This document shows, piece by piece, positions 1 through 8,001 of a stretch of 64,000 nucleotides of DNA (the stretch's first letter is position 1; every line of letters begins with the position of its first letter). The DNA is taken from NCBI RefSeq assembly GCF_050958605.1, contig NZ_JBJHDO010000011.1, positions 124,001 to 188,000 of the forward strand. Reading direction: 5' to 3'. This DNA is from G016756615 sp050958605. Its GTDB lineage: Bacteria > Pseudomonadota > Alphaproteobacteria > Rhizobiales > Rhizobiaceae. The notes below the pieces were generated by a model. That model had not been told where the DNA came from, ran no database searches, and worked only from the letters and a program-made list of their open reading frames with translations. Position numbers and translations under genes: made by a program.

Positions 1-451
1 CCGGAAACCCCTTGCGCTCCATGAGGTTCTCGCGTCGCAGCACCTCGTTCGGGTAGAGGAAGCCGTCCGTGGTCACCAGGTCGACCTTCGGGCTCGACGG
101 CCAGCGGGCGAGAAGCTCCTTCAGGACGCGTGCCGTGGTCGACTTGCCCACGGCCACTGACCCGGCCATGCCGATGATGTAGGGCGTCTTCACACCGTCG
201 GCCGGGTTGAAGAAGAGCTGGCGCTGCCTGAACAGGAGCTGGCTCGACTCGACATGGGCCGAAAGCAGCCGTGACATGGAGAGATAGATCCGGCGGACTT
301 CGTTGAGATCGATCGGGTCGTAGAGCGAACTCAGCCGACGAACCTCTTCGGCAGACAGGGTAAGCGGTGTATCCGCCCGAAACTCGGACCATTGCTGGGC
401 TGAAAAGAAGCGGTAGGGAGAATATTTTTCGGTCTCAACGAGCTGGTCCAT
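1..451 (-). CDS. coaA: Pantothenate kinase, type I (3' end outside window)
   Basis: Phosphorylates pantothenate, the first step of coenzyme A synthesis in the cytoplasm. The visible part is the N-terminal 150 residues. Translation starts MDQLVETEKYSPYRFFSAQQ, and a P-loop GMAGSVAVGKSTTAR follows near residues 95-110. Further on, KVDLVTTDGFLYPN matches the conserved strand and substrate region of the bacterial type I (PRK-like) enzyme. The ATG at 449-451 gives the usual N-terminus. The gene lies 35 bp downstream of hisE in the same direction, the common rhizobial arrangement, so it is probably read with the his genes. The coding sequence runs off the left edge of the window. Confidence 0.95.
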   Translation of the reverse strand, partial: MDQLVETEKYSPYRFFSAQQWSEFRADTPLTLSAEEVRRLSSLYDPIDLNEVRRIYLSMSRLLSAHVESSQLLFRQRQLFFNPADGVKTPYIIGMAGSVAVGKSTTARVLKELLARWPSSPKVDLVTTDGFLYPNEVLRRENLMERKGFP

Positions 452-486
452 CAAGAAGCCTGCTTCCCGTTACGCTTTGAAAATAG

Positions 487-810
487 TCAGTCGCGGCTGC
501 GCGACGCTTTTTCGGCGATACCGGAACGGCTCGTGCGCCGTTCCAGTTCGGCCAGCACCTCGTCAAGGGGAACGCCGGCTACGGCCAGAACCACCAGCCA
601 GTGGTAGAGAAGATCGGCGCTTTCCGAGACGAGCCCTTCCCGATCGCCGCGCACGGCGGCAATGACGGTTTCGACGGCTTCCTCGCCGAGTTTCTTGGCG
701 GCCTTGTCCATCCCGGCTGAAACGAGCTTCGCCGTCCAGGACTCCGGATCGCCGGAGCGCGCCCGTTCGGCAATGATCTTTTCGAGGTCGGCCAGCGAGA
801 ATGCGGTCAT
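487..810 (-). CDS. hisE: Phosphoribosyl-ATP pyrophosphatase
   Basis: Hydrolyses phosphoribosyl-ATP to phosphoribosyl-AMP, the second step of histidine synthesis. The protein has 107 residues, the normal size of a stand-alone HisE. It shows the all-alpha MazG-like fold signatures KLGEEAVETVIAA (about residues 35-47) and ESADLLYHWLVVL (about 58-70), whose acidic residues bind Mg. The frame is open further upstream, but the ATG at 808-810 gives the family start MTAFSLADLEKII, so it was chosen. It follows hisF by 10 bp. HisI, often fused to HisE in other bacteria, is not in this window. Confidence 0.96.
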   Translation of the reverse strand: MTAFSLADLEKIIAERARSGDPESWTAKLVSAGMDKAAKKLGEEAVETVIAAVRGDREGLVSESADLLYHWLVVLAVAGVPLDEVLAELERRTSRSGIAEKASRSRD

Positions 811-820
811 GGAATGTCGT

Positions 821-1615
821 CTAGTTCGGAGCAGCGACACTGTCGAGTCGCATCGCCAGCCCGGCCTGCGCCATGTAGGCCTTGGCTTCGGCGATGGTAT
901 AGGTGCCAAAATGGAAGATCGAGGCGGCCAGAACTGCCGTCGCATGGCCGTCGCGGATACCTTCCACCAGATGATCGAGATTGCCGACGCCGCCGCTCGC
1001 GATCACCGGGGCGCGCACCGCATCGGCGACCGCCCGGGTGAGAGCAATGTCGTAGCCGGCCTTGGTGCCATCGCGATCCATGGAAGTGAGCAGGATCTCG
1101 CCCGCGCCGAGCTCGACGACCTTGCGCGCGAATTCGACAGCGTCGATCCCGGTCTTTTCGCGGCCACCATGGGTGAAGATCTCCCAGCGGTCGGATTCGC
1201 CCGGGCCCGAGACCTTCTTGGCGTCGATGGCGACGACGATGCACTGGTTGCCGAACTTGTCGGCCGCCTCGGCGACGAAATCGGGGTCCTTCACCGCCGC
1301 CGTGTTGATCGACACCTTGTCGGCGCCGGCCAGCAGCAGCTTGCGGATGTCGGAGACCTGACGCACCCCGCCACCCACGGTGAGCGGCATGAAGCATTGC
1401 TCGGCCGTGCGGGCGACGACGTCGAAGATCGTCTCGCGGCCATCGGACGACGCCGTGATGTCAAGGAAGCAGAGCTCGTCGGCACCAGCCACGTCATAAG
1501 CCTTGGCCGCTTCCACCGGATCTCCCGCGTCGACCAGGTCGACAAAATTGACGCCTTTGACGACGCGGCCGTCCTTCACGTCCAGGCAGGGGATGACGCG
1601 CGATTTCAAGGTCAT
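821..1615 (-). CDS. hisF: Imidazole glycerol phosphate synthase, cyclase subunit
   Basis: Takes ammonia from HisH and PRFAR to make imidazole glycerol phosphate and AICAR, joining histidine and purine pathways. It is a 264-residue (beta/alpha)8 barrel. The two catalytic aspartates sit in PCLDVKDGRVVKG (D12 region) and SMDRDGTKAGYD (about residue 130). Phosphate-binding loops TVGGGVR and ASGGVGN are present in both half-barrels. The ATG overlaps the hisA stop codon (ATGA), implying translational coupling. HisH, its partner, is encoded two genes upstream. Confidence 0.98.
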   Translation of the reverse strand: MTLKSRVIPCLDVKDGRVVKGVNFVDLVDAGDPVEAAKAYDVAGADELCFLDITASSDGRETIFDVVARTAEQCFMPLTVGGGVRQVSDIRKLLLAGADKVSINTAAVKDPDFVAEAADKFGNQCIVVAIDAKKVSGPGESDRWEIFTHGGREKTGIDAVEFARKVVELGAGEILLTSMDRDGTKAGYDIALTRAVADAVRAPVIASGGVGNLDHLVEGIRDGHATAVLAASIFHFGTYTIAEAKAYMAQAGLAMRLDSVAAPN

Positions 1616-2379
1616 GCGTCACCTCCATCGAACAGGCCCCGCGGGCGATTCGCGGTACCTCGCAGGATCGCAAGCGCTTCGGCCGGATCGATGCGTCCGT
1701 CATAGAGGGCGCGTCCCGAGATCGCCCCTTCGAGCCTGCCCGCGTCCGGCATGGTCATGCGGACGATGTCGGCCAGCGAGGCAAGCCCGCCGGAGGCGAT
1801 CACCGATATCGAGACCTCATCGGCGAGCGCGATGGTCGATTCCCAGTTGATGCCCGCCAGCACGCCGTCGCGATCGATGTCGGTATAGATGATGGCCGCC
1901 ACACCGGCGCCCTCGAATTTCTTCGCCAGTTCGACGGCGCCGAGCTGCGAGGCCTGTGCCCAACCTTCGACGGCCACCTTGCCGCCGCGCGCGTCGATGC
2001 CGACCGCAATCCTGCCCGGAAACTCCCGGCATGCCTCCTTGACCAGATCGGGATCGCGCACGGCCACCGTGCCGAGGATCACGCGCGCCAGGCCCTTGTC
2101 AAGCCAGTTCTCGACATGGGCCAGGTTGCGTATGCCACCGCCGAGCTGAACCGGATTCTTCGTGGCCCGAAGGATCGCCTCCACCGCCCGCCCGTTGACC
2201 GAACGCCCCTCGAAGGCGCCGTTGAGGTCGACGACGTGGAGCCATTCGAAGCCCTGGCTCTCAAAGGCTGCGGCTTGCGCCGCCGGGTCCGCATTGTAGA
2301 CAGTGGCCTGGTCCATGTCGCCGAGCTTCAGGCGCACGCACTGGCCGTCCTTGAGATCTATGGCCGGAAAAAGGATCAT
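1612..2379 (-). CDS. hisA: ProFAR isomerase
   Basis: Isomerises ProFAR to PRFAR by an Amadori rearrangement in histidine synthesis. The 255-residue (beta/alpha)8 barrel is homologous to HisF. The catalytic aspartates are in FPAIDLKDGQCVRL (D8 region) and YTDIDRDGVLAGIN. The phosphate loops LGGGIRN and ASGGLAS are also visible. The frame is open upstream as far as 2571, but MILFPAIDL at 2377-2379 is the canonical start. It overlaps hisF by four bases and follows hisH by 31 bp. Confidence 0.98.
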   Translation of the reverse strand: MILFPAIDLKDGQCVRLKLGDMDQATVYNADPAAQAAAFESQGFEWLHVVDLNGAFEGRSVNGRAVEAILRATKNPVQLGGGIRNLAHVENWLDKGLARVILGTVAVRDPDLVKEACREFPGRIAVGIDARGGKVAVEGWAQASQLGAVELAKKFEGAGVAAIIYTDIDRDGVLAGINWESTIALADEVSISVIASGGLASLADIVRMTMPDAGRLEGAISGRALYDGRIDPAEALAILRGTANRPRGLFDGGDA

Positions 2380-2410
2380 AGTTTCCTCTTGCTCCGCGGC
2401 TTGGGGAGCC

Positions 2411-3061
2411 TCAAGGCTTCCATCGCAGGAAATTGGCGATGAGGGCAAGGCCGAGCGCCTGGCTCTTTTCGGGGTGGAACTGGGTGCCCGCGCGATTGTC
2501 GCGCGCCACGGCGGCGGTGACCGGGCCGCCATAATCGGCGACGGCCAGCACGTCGTCGGGATCGGCGGCATCGAGATGATAGGAATGCACGAAATAAGCG
2601 TGCAGCCCGTCCGGGCCGGTGCGGATCCCCTCGAAGAGCGGATGCCGCTGCCGCAACTCGATCGTGTTCCAACCGATCTGCGGAATCTTGAGCGACAGGT
2701 CGGAGGGCGTGATCTCCTTCACGTCGCCTCCTATCCAGCCGAACCCCCTGGTGACGGTCTTTTCGAGTCCGCGTTCGGACATGAGCTGCATGCCGACGCA
2801 GATGCCGAGGAACGGCCTGCCCGCCTTGACGACGGCCTCGTTGATCGCCTCTTCCATGCCGCCGACGCCGGCGAGGCCTGCGCGGCAATCGGCATAGGCG
2901 CCGACGCCAGGGAGCACGACGCGATCGGCCAGGCGTACGCGCTCGGGATTGGCGGTGAGATCGATTTCCGCCGAGATGCCGGCCTCCCTTGCGGCGCGCT
3001 CGAATGCCTTGGTCGCCGAGCGCAGATTGCCGGATCCGTAGTCGATGATGGCAACACGCAT
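2411..3061 (-). CDS. hisH: Imidazole glycerol phosphate synthase, glutamine amidotransferase subunit
   Basis: A class I glutaminase that releases ammonia for HisF. It has 216 residues starting MRVAIIDYGSGNL, the family N-terminus. The catalytic Cys is in LGICVGMQLMSERG and the His/Glu pair in QFHPEKSQALG near the C-terminus, so the triad is complete. The upstream DUF2628 gene ends one base before its start, so the two are almost certainly co-transcribed. Confidence 0.98.
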   Translation of the reverse strand: MRVAIIDYGSGNLRSATKAFERAAREAGISAEIDLTANPERVRLADRVVLPGVGAYADCRAGLAGVGGMEEAINEAVVKAGRPFLGICVGMQLMSERGLEKTVTRGFGWIGGDVKEITPSDLSLKIPQIGWNTIELRQRHPLFEGIRTGPDGLHAYFVHSYHLDAADPDDVLAVADYGGPVTAAVARDNRAGTQFHPEKSQALGLALIANFLRWKP

Positions 3062-3062
3062 G

Positions 3063-3539
3063 TCAGCGCCCGCTTGGGTAGGAGAAAAGACCGAGCGCCG
3101 GGCCCGAAGGGGCGGCGATGGCAGCCGGCCGCTGCACCGGCTCGGACATCGACCGAACGTCGGCTTCAGGCTCCGCGGCCACGGCGCCGTAGTAGCGGAT
3201 TTCCGCCTCGGCAGCCGAATCCGCCTCGACGACTGCCACATCCCGCCAGCCACGCCGGCGCAGCGCTCCGATGCGCAAGGCGGCACCTTCCAGCCCGACA
3301 TAAATCGAGACCAGGAGCGACAGCAGCGAGGCATAGAAACCATAGCCGCCGACTTCCGCCAGGGCACCGATCAGCAGCACCGCGCCCAGCGCGAGCGCGG
3401 CCTCGATCCACAGGCGATGCCACAGCAACCAGATGAAAGGCACGAGAAAGGCGAGGAACGCGAAGCCGTCACGGATGAATACCGCGTCGACTGTCGCTGG
3501 CGTCTTCTGCCGCGGCTCCATGATCACGTAGACTGCCAT
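3063..3539 (-). CDS. DUF2628 membrane protein inside the his operon
   Basis: A 158-residue protein of unknown function, matching DUF2628 by its N-terminus MAVYVIMEPR and overall layout. A hydrophobic region at about residues 26-80 can hold two or three membrane helices (FLAFLVPFIWLLWHRLW, then ALALGAVLLIGALAEVGGYG and LLSLLVSIYVGLEG). The polar tail is rich in Ala, Pro and Glu. The ATG at 3537-3539 is preferred over the longer open frame because it gives the family start. It lies between hisB and hisH, 1 bp from hisH. That position is common in rhizobia, but the link to histidine synthesis is unknown. Confidence 0.85.
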   Translation of the reverse strand: MAVYVIMEPRQKTPATVDAVFIRDGFAFLAFLVPFIWLLWHRLWIEAALALGAVLLIGALAEVGGYGFYASLLSLLVSIYVGLEGAALRIGALRRRGWRDVAVVEADSAAEAEIRYYGAVAAEPEADVRSMSEPVQRPAAIAAPSGPALGLFSYPSGR

Positions 3540-3635
3540 CGGTTTTTCCCTAAGCAGGTTCCTCGGAAGTGTCCAGATTTGCGACGAGACCCTGTAACGA
3601 ACAACACACGCCGGCATCCTTGGAACGATGCCTGC

Positions 3636-4247
3636 TCAGGAACTCAGCGTGCCCTTCGTTGACGGGATCGCGCCGGGCTGCCGCGGGTCTGGCTCGAGTG
3701 CGATGCGCAGGGACCGCGCGACCGCCTTGAAGCAGGTCTCGGCGATGTGATGGTTGTTGGCGCCGTAGTGATTGAGAACATGCAGCGTAATCCCCGCATT
3801 CTGCGCCAGCGCCTGGAAGAATTCGCGCACCAGTTCGGTGTCGAAGGTGCCGACCTTGGGGGAGGAGAAAGCCACATGCCAGACCAGGAAGGGCCTGCCG
3901 GACACGTCGACCGCCGCCCGGGTGAGGGTCTCGTCCATGGCGAGGTCGATCGAGGCGTAGCGCGTGATGCCGCGTCGTTCGCCGAGCGCCTTGGCGATGG
4001 CTTGGCCGAGCGCGATGCCGGTGTCCTCGACCGTATGATGATCGTCGATATGGAGATCGCCCTTGGCCTTCACCGTGATATCGATCAGCGAATGCCGGGA
4101 CAATTGCTCCAGCATATGATCGAAAAAGCCGACGCCAGTGGAGACGTCGAAGCGCCCGCTTCCGTCGACGTCGACGGAAACGGAGATCTCCGTCTCCTTC
4201 GTCTTGCGGCTGACACTCGCCTTGCGCTTTTCGATGCCGGACGTCAT
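3636..4247 (-). CDS. hisB: Imidazoleglycerol-phosphate dehydratase
   Basis: Dehydrates imidazole glycerol phosphate to imidazole acetol phosphate using two Mn ions. It is a monofunctional enzyme of 203 residues; the HisB phosphatase domain of enterics is absent. Metal-binding His-rich motifs are present in both halves: GFFDHMLEQLSRHS, HIDDHHTVEDTGI and HYGANNHHIAETCFKA. A GTG directly precedes the ATG at 4245-4247; the ATG was chosen. It is the first gene of the minus-strand his group and is divergent from hslV. Confidence 0.97.
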   Translation of the reverse strand: MTSGIEKRKASVSRKTKETEISVSVDVDGSGRFDVSTGVGFFDHMLEQLSRHSLIDITVKAKGDLHIDDHHTVEDTGIALGQAIAKALGERRGITRYASIDLAMDETLTRAAVDVSGRPFLVWHVAFSSPKVGTFDTELVREFFQALAQNAGITLHVLNHYGANNHHIAETCFKAVARSLRIALEPDPRQPGAIPSTKGTLSS

Positions 4248-4318
4248 CACCCGATCTCCGCCACTAGGCAGGTTCGCGTGGCTTCGCCCGCTTCATCTGC
4301 TTGGCTTCTTCATTTACC

Positions 4319-4363
4319 GCAGGTTTTTGTCGGAAAACCGTGGGACTGTTTTCCGAAACCTGC
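4319..4363. repeat. Inverted repeat in the hisB-hslV divergent intergenic region
   Basis: The left arm GCAGGTTT...CGGAAAAC (with four extra bases TTGT) pairs with the right arm GTTTTCCGAAACCTGC around a 9-base loop. Together they form a long AT-rich hairpin in a 266-bp region without genes. It has no T-run, so it is not an ordinary terminator. It may be a dispersed intergenic repeat or an operator-like element for the divergent promoters. No second full copy was seen in this window. Confidence 0.5.
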
Positions 4364-4513
4364 TTAGCTTCCGGGCCTTCTAACAGCAAGGTTCCGGGAT
4401 TTCCAGCTGGCTTTGGAAGCGGATTGCAAATGCGCGGCCGGGCCATACATAAGACGCGAACAACCCTCGTATCGTGCGGCTGCCTTCGGGGCCGCGCGCC
4501 ATCGGAGCCGATA

Positions 4514-5062
4514 ATGTCGAATGAATTGAGCATGCATGCCACGACGATCGTGACTGTCCGCAAGGCCGGCAAGGTCGTCATTGCCGGCGATGGCCAGGTA
4601 AGCCTCGGCCAGACCATTATGAAGGGCAACGCCAAGAAGGTCCGTCGTCTCGGCAAGGGAAACGTGATCGCCGGCTTTGCCGGCGCGACAGCGGACGCAT
4701 TCACGCTGCTCGAGCGCCTCGAAGCCAAGCTGGAGCAATATCCCGACCAGTTGACGCGCGCCTGCGTCGAACTCGCCAAGGACTGGCGTACCGACCGCTA
4801 TTTGCGCCGGCTGGAAGCCATGATGCTGGTGGCCGACAAGAACGTGTCGCTGGCGCTGACCGGCACCGGCGACGTGCTGGAACCGGAGCATGGCGTGATG
4901 GCGATCGGTTCGGGCGGCAACTACGCGCTGGCCGCCGCCCGCGCGCTGATGGACACGGATATCGACGCCGAGGCGATCGCCCGCAAGGCGATGGAGATCG
5001 CGGCCGACATCTGCGTCTATACCAACCACAGCGTGGTCGTCGAAACGCTGGACGCGGCCTGA
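4514..5062 (+). CDS. hslV: ATP-dependent protease peptidase subunit HslV
   Basis: The proteolytic subunit of the HslVU (ClpQY) protease, a dodecamer of Ntn-hydrolase subunits capped by HslU. It has 182 residues. The block HATTIVTVRKAGKVVIAGDG carries the nucleophilic Thr (residue 10, numbering from MSNELSMHATT), which would need removal of a short leader. Other family blocks are GNVIAGFAGATADAFTL and MAIGSGGNYALAAARAL. The frame is open further upstream, but the ATG at 4514 fits the rhizobial family length. Its partner hslU lies 2.9 kb downstream, separated by three genes. Confidence 0.97.
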   Translation: MSNELSMHATTIVTVRKAGKVVIAGDGQVSLGQTIMKGNAKKVRRLGKGNVIAGFAGATADAFTLLERLEAKLEQYPDQLTRACVELAKDWRTDRYLRRLEAMMLVADKNVSLALTGTGDVLEPEHGVMAIGSGGNYALAAARALMDTDIDAEAIARKAMEIAADICVYTNHSVVVETLDAA

Positions 5063-5231
5063 TCGCCGCCAGCGCCGATTCAGTCGCGCGGGTCGGCGTC
5101 CCGTCGCCCTCCTTTGACGCTATCCATGAGTCGCCGCGAGTTGCATGCCTGTCCTGTGATCTGCGGTTGGAAAAGCCGCCGCTGTTGTGGCAGCGTGCGA
5201 GCTCAGGGTGTGAGATGAAAGGCCGGAGGTG

Positions 5232-6887
5232 ATGAAGAAGGGTTCCGACATCCTCGTCGAGGCGCTGGAGAACGAAGGCGTCGACCGCGTCTTCGGGGTG
5301 CCCGGCGAAGAGAACCTGCATGTGGTCGAATCGCTGCGCAAATCCAGCATCGAGCTGGTCCTGACCCGGCATGAACAGGCGGCCGCCTTCATGGCCGCCA
5401 CACATGGGCGGCTCACGGGAAAGCCGGGCGTCTGCATGGCGACGCTCGGCCCGGGAGCCTTGAACTTTTCGACCGGTGCCGCCTACGCCCATCTCGGCGC
5501 TATGCCGATGATCCTGATCACCGGCCAGAAGCCGATCATGACCGCCAAACAGGCACGCTTCCAGATCGTGGACGTCATCGCCTCGATGCGGCCGCTTACG
5601 AAAATGACGCGCCAGATCGTCAGCGGGTCGAGCATTCCCTCGGTGGTCCGCGACGCTTTCCGGGTGGCGATGGAAGAGCGGCCCGGGCCCGTCCATCTGG
5701 AACTGCCGGAGGACGTCGCCGGCGAGGCGATTGCCGAGGTGCCTGTCGTCCCCATTCACCCGCTCGACCGGCCGGTTGCTCCGCCGGCCGCCATCGACCG
5801 GGCGGTGGAACTCATCCAGAACGCGAAGCGGCCGCTCATCATGGTCGGCGCGGCCGGCAACAGGCCGAGGCTGGTGGAGGCGCTGTCCGCCTTCGTTCGT
5901 CGCATGCGCGTGCCCTTCTTCAATACGCAGATGGGCAAGGGCGCGGTGGACGGCGGCTCGAACCTCTATGTCGGAACTGCCGCCCTTTCCGAGCGCGACT
6001 ATGTTCACGAGGCCATCGACATGGCCGACCTGATCATCGCCATCGGGCACGACACGGTGGAGAAGCCGCCCTTCCTGATGAAGAGCGAGGGCGGCCCGCG
6101 GGTGATCCATATCGGGTACAGCTCCGCCACTGTCGAACAGGTCTATCACCCCGATGCCGAGGTGATCGGCGACATCGGGACGACTGTGACCGCACTGGCC
6201 GACCGGCTCGGCGGCAAGCTCGATCCCGATCCAGCGCTGCTCGAACTGCGCCAGCGGATCCTCGAAAGGCTGAACGACCGAGCCGAAGAGGATCGCTTCC
6301 CGATCACGCCCCAGCGCATCGTGCACGACGTCCGCAAGGTCATGCCTGACGACGGCATCGTGTGCCTTGACAATGGCATGTACAAGATCTGGTTCGCGCG
6401 CAACTTCCGCACCCATGTCGCCAACACGCTGCTTCTCGACAATGCGCTGGCGACCATGGGCGCCGGCCTGCCTTCGGCGATGATGGCCGCGATGCTCTAT
6501 CCGGGCCGCCGGGTCATGGCGGTCTGCGGCGACGGCGGCTTCATGATGAATTCGCAGGAGATGGAGACGGCTGTCAGGCTCGGCCTCAACCTGGTGGTCG
6601 TCATCCTCAACGACAGCGCCTACGGCATGATCCGCTGGAAGCAGGCCGTGGACGAATTTCCGGATTTCGGCCTGACTTTCGGCAATCCTGACTTCGTGCG
6701 TTATGCCGAGGCTTATGGCGCCAAAGGCTCCCGCGTCACGGGAGCCGCCGAGCTAGCCCCGACGCTCGAAGCCGCCTTTGTGGCCGGCGGCGTCCATGTC
6801 GTCGACGTGCCCATCGACTATTCGGAGAACACGAGGGTGCTTGTCGAGGAATTGCGCAACCGCACACCTGCCGTCCGATTGGCGTAG
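5232..6887 (+). CDS. Acetolactate-synthase-like thiamine diphosphate enzyme
   Basis: A 551-residue ThDP-dependent enzyme of the acetolactate synthase large-subunit family. The N-terminal domain carries the catalytic Glu in LTRHEQAAAFMAATHGR (about residue 55). The central domain has GAAGNRPRLVEAL. The C-terminal domain has the ThDP/Mg motif GDGGFMMNSQEMETAVRLGL followed by NDSAYGMIRWKQ. The spacing ETAVRL...NDS resembles catabolic AlsS-type enzymes. No regulatory small subunit lies nearby, so a catabolic or related 2-oxoacid role fits better than branched-chain synthesis. The start is uncertain: GGAGG at 5225-5229 is very close to the ATG at 5232, and GTG at 5229 is also possible. The specific substrate is not known. 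Confidence 0.85.
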   Translation: MKKGSDILVEALENEGVDRVFGVPGEENLHVVESLRKSSIELVLTRHEQAAAFMAATHGRLTGKPGVCMATLGPGALNFSTGAAYAHLGAMPMILITGQKPIMTAKQARFQIVDVIASMRPLTKMTRQIVSGSSIPSVVRDAFRVAMEERPGPVHLELPEDVAGEAIAEVPVVPIHPLDRPVAPPAAIDRAVELIQNAKRPLIMVGAAGNRPRLVEALSAFVRRMRVPFFNTQMGKGAVDGGSNLYVGTAALSERDYVHEAIDMADLIIAIGHDTVEKPPFLMKSEGGPRVIHIGYSSATVEQVYHPDAEVIGDIGTTVTALADRLGGKLDPDPALLELRQRILERLNDRAEEDRFPITPQRIVHDVRKVMPDDGIVCLDNGMYKIWFARNFRTHVANTLLLDNALATMGAGLPSAMMAAMLYPGRRVMAVCGDGGFMMNSQEMETAVRLGLNLVVVILNDSAYGMIRWKQAVDEFPDFGLTFGNPDFVRYAEAYGAKGSRVTGAAELAPTLEAAFVAGGVHVVDVPIDYSENTRVLVEELRNRTPAVRLA

Positions 6888-6899
6888 GCGGTGCCGGAC

Positions 6900-7403
6900 A
6901 TGCCTGCCAGCCCCTATGATTTCCGCGCCGTGACGGAGAACGATCTGCCGATGATCGGTGCCTGGATCGCGGCCCCGCACGCCGCCGCCTGGTGGGGCGA
7001 TCCGGAAAGGGAGATCGCCGAGATCCGGGAACACATCGACAGCGTCTCCGTCGAGCCGCTCATCGTCGAGCTCGATGGCAAGCCGATCGCCTACCTCCAG
7101 GCCTATGATCCGCACCTGGAAGACGATCATCCCTATCAGGACCAGCCCTTCGGCACGATCGGCCTCGACCTCACCATCGGCGAGCCCACGCTTGTCGGCG
7201 TCGGTCACGGATCAGCCCTGCTCCGGCAGTTCGTCGCCCAGCTTTTCGCCGAAGGCACTCCGCGCGTGATCATCGACCCTGACCCGACAAACGCCAGGGC
7301 GATCAGAGCCTATGAGAAGGCTGGCTTCCGCGCCTTCGAGTTGCGCAGCTCTGTCTATGGCCCGGCACTGATGATGGCGATCGACGCCGGGGACGCCGCA
7401 TGA
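6900..7403 (+). CDS. GNAT-family N-acetyltransferase (AAC(6')-like)
   Basis: A 167-residue acetyl-CoA-dependent acetyltransferase. The start MPASPYDFRAVTENDLPMI is followed by AAWWGDP and IVELDGKPIAYLQAYDPH, which resembles the aminoglycoside 6'-N-acetyltransferase and siderophore-acyltransferase branch of GNAT. The acetyl-CoA loop is the degenerate GVGHGSALLRQF, and the C-terminal IDPDPTNARAIRAYEKAGF is typical of the fold. The ATG at 6900 was preferred to the GTG at 6891. It overlaps the next gene by four bases. The acceptor substrate cannot be assigned; calling it a resistance gene would go beyond the evidence. Confidence 0.85.
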   Translation: MPASPYDFRAVTENDLPMIGAWIAAPHAAAWWGDPEREIAEIREHIDSVSVEPLIVELDGKPIAYLQAYDPHLEDDHPYQDQPFGTIGLDLTIGEPTLVGVGHGSALLRQFVAQLFAEGTPRVIIDPDPTNARAIRAYEKAGFRAFELRSSVYGPALMMAIDAGDAA

Positions 7404-7984
7404 CCGCTCCGGCATTCGGACGACAGGCGCCGGGCTGGCGGCTGTTCTGGCGCACAGGCATGGCGGTGGCCTTGGCCCTGATCGTCCTGCAGGCCGCCAT
7501 CCTCTATGCGATGGGCCGCATCCCGATCTGCGAATGCGGGACGGTCAAGCTTTGGCACGGCGTGGTCAACAGTTCGGAAAATTCTCAGCACCTTGCGGAT
7601 TGGTACACCTTCTCTCACATCATCCACGGCTTCCTGTTCTACGCCGGCACGCGGCTCGTCTTCCCCAAGCGGTCCATCTGGTTCCGTCTTGCAATCGCGA
7701 TCTTACTGGAGGGCTCCTGGGAAGTTCTTGAAAACAGCGACTTCATCATCAGTCGCTACCGGGAAGGAACCATTTCCTATGACTATTTCGGCGACAGCAT
7801 AGTAAATTCCATCGCCGATACTTTGTGGATGGTGCTGGGCTTTGTCATGGCGGCAAGGCTTCCTATATGGGCCATAGTGGTGTTCGCCATCGTCTTTGAA
7901 ATCGGCGTCGGCGCCGTCATCCGCGATAATCTCACACTCAACGTGATCATGCTGCTGCATCCGTTCGAGTTCATCAGGCAGTAG
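7400..7984 (+). CDS. UPF0314 (DUF2585) membrane protein
   Basis: A 194-residue protein of unknown function belonging to UPF0314/DUF2585, a family often found beside hslU in rhizobia. It has about four membrane helices: ALALIVLQAAILYAMG near residue 25, a hydrophobic stretch near 75-105, one near 145 and one near 165-180. Conserved blocks are CECGTVKLWHGVVNSSENSQ, WYTFSHIIHGFLFY and EGSWEVLENSDFIISRYREG. Several acidic and His residues lie between the helices, hinting at a membrane-embedded active site. It is coupled to the GNAT gene (ATGA overlap) and lies 17 bp before hslU. Confidence 0.9.
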   Translation: MTAPAFGRQAPGWRLFWRTGMAVALALIVLQAAILYAMGRIPICECGTVKLWHGVVNSSENSQHLADWYTFSHIIHGFLFYAGTRLVFPKRSIWFRLAIAILLEGSWEVLENSDFIISRYREGTISYDYFGDSIVNSIADTLWMVLGFVMAARLPIWAIVVFAIVFEIGVGAVIRDNLTLNVIMLLHPFEFIRQ

Positions 7985-8001
7985 CAAAGTGGTGCGTAGA
8001 C

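Noticed and set aside
4701..6416. A 571-codon open frame on the minus strand
   Set aside because: It is antisense to hslV and the ThDP enzyme, both well supported, and has the composition of a GC-bias shadow.
6900..7403. Reading the GNAT gene as an aminoglycoside-resistance gene
   Set aside because: Its similarity is only to the broad AAC(6')-like branch, and it sits in a housekeeping cluster.
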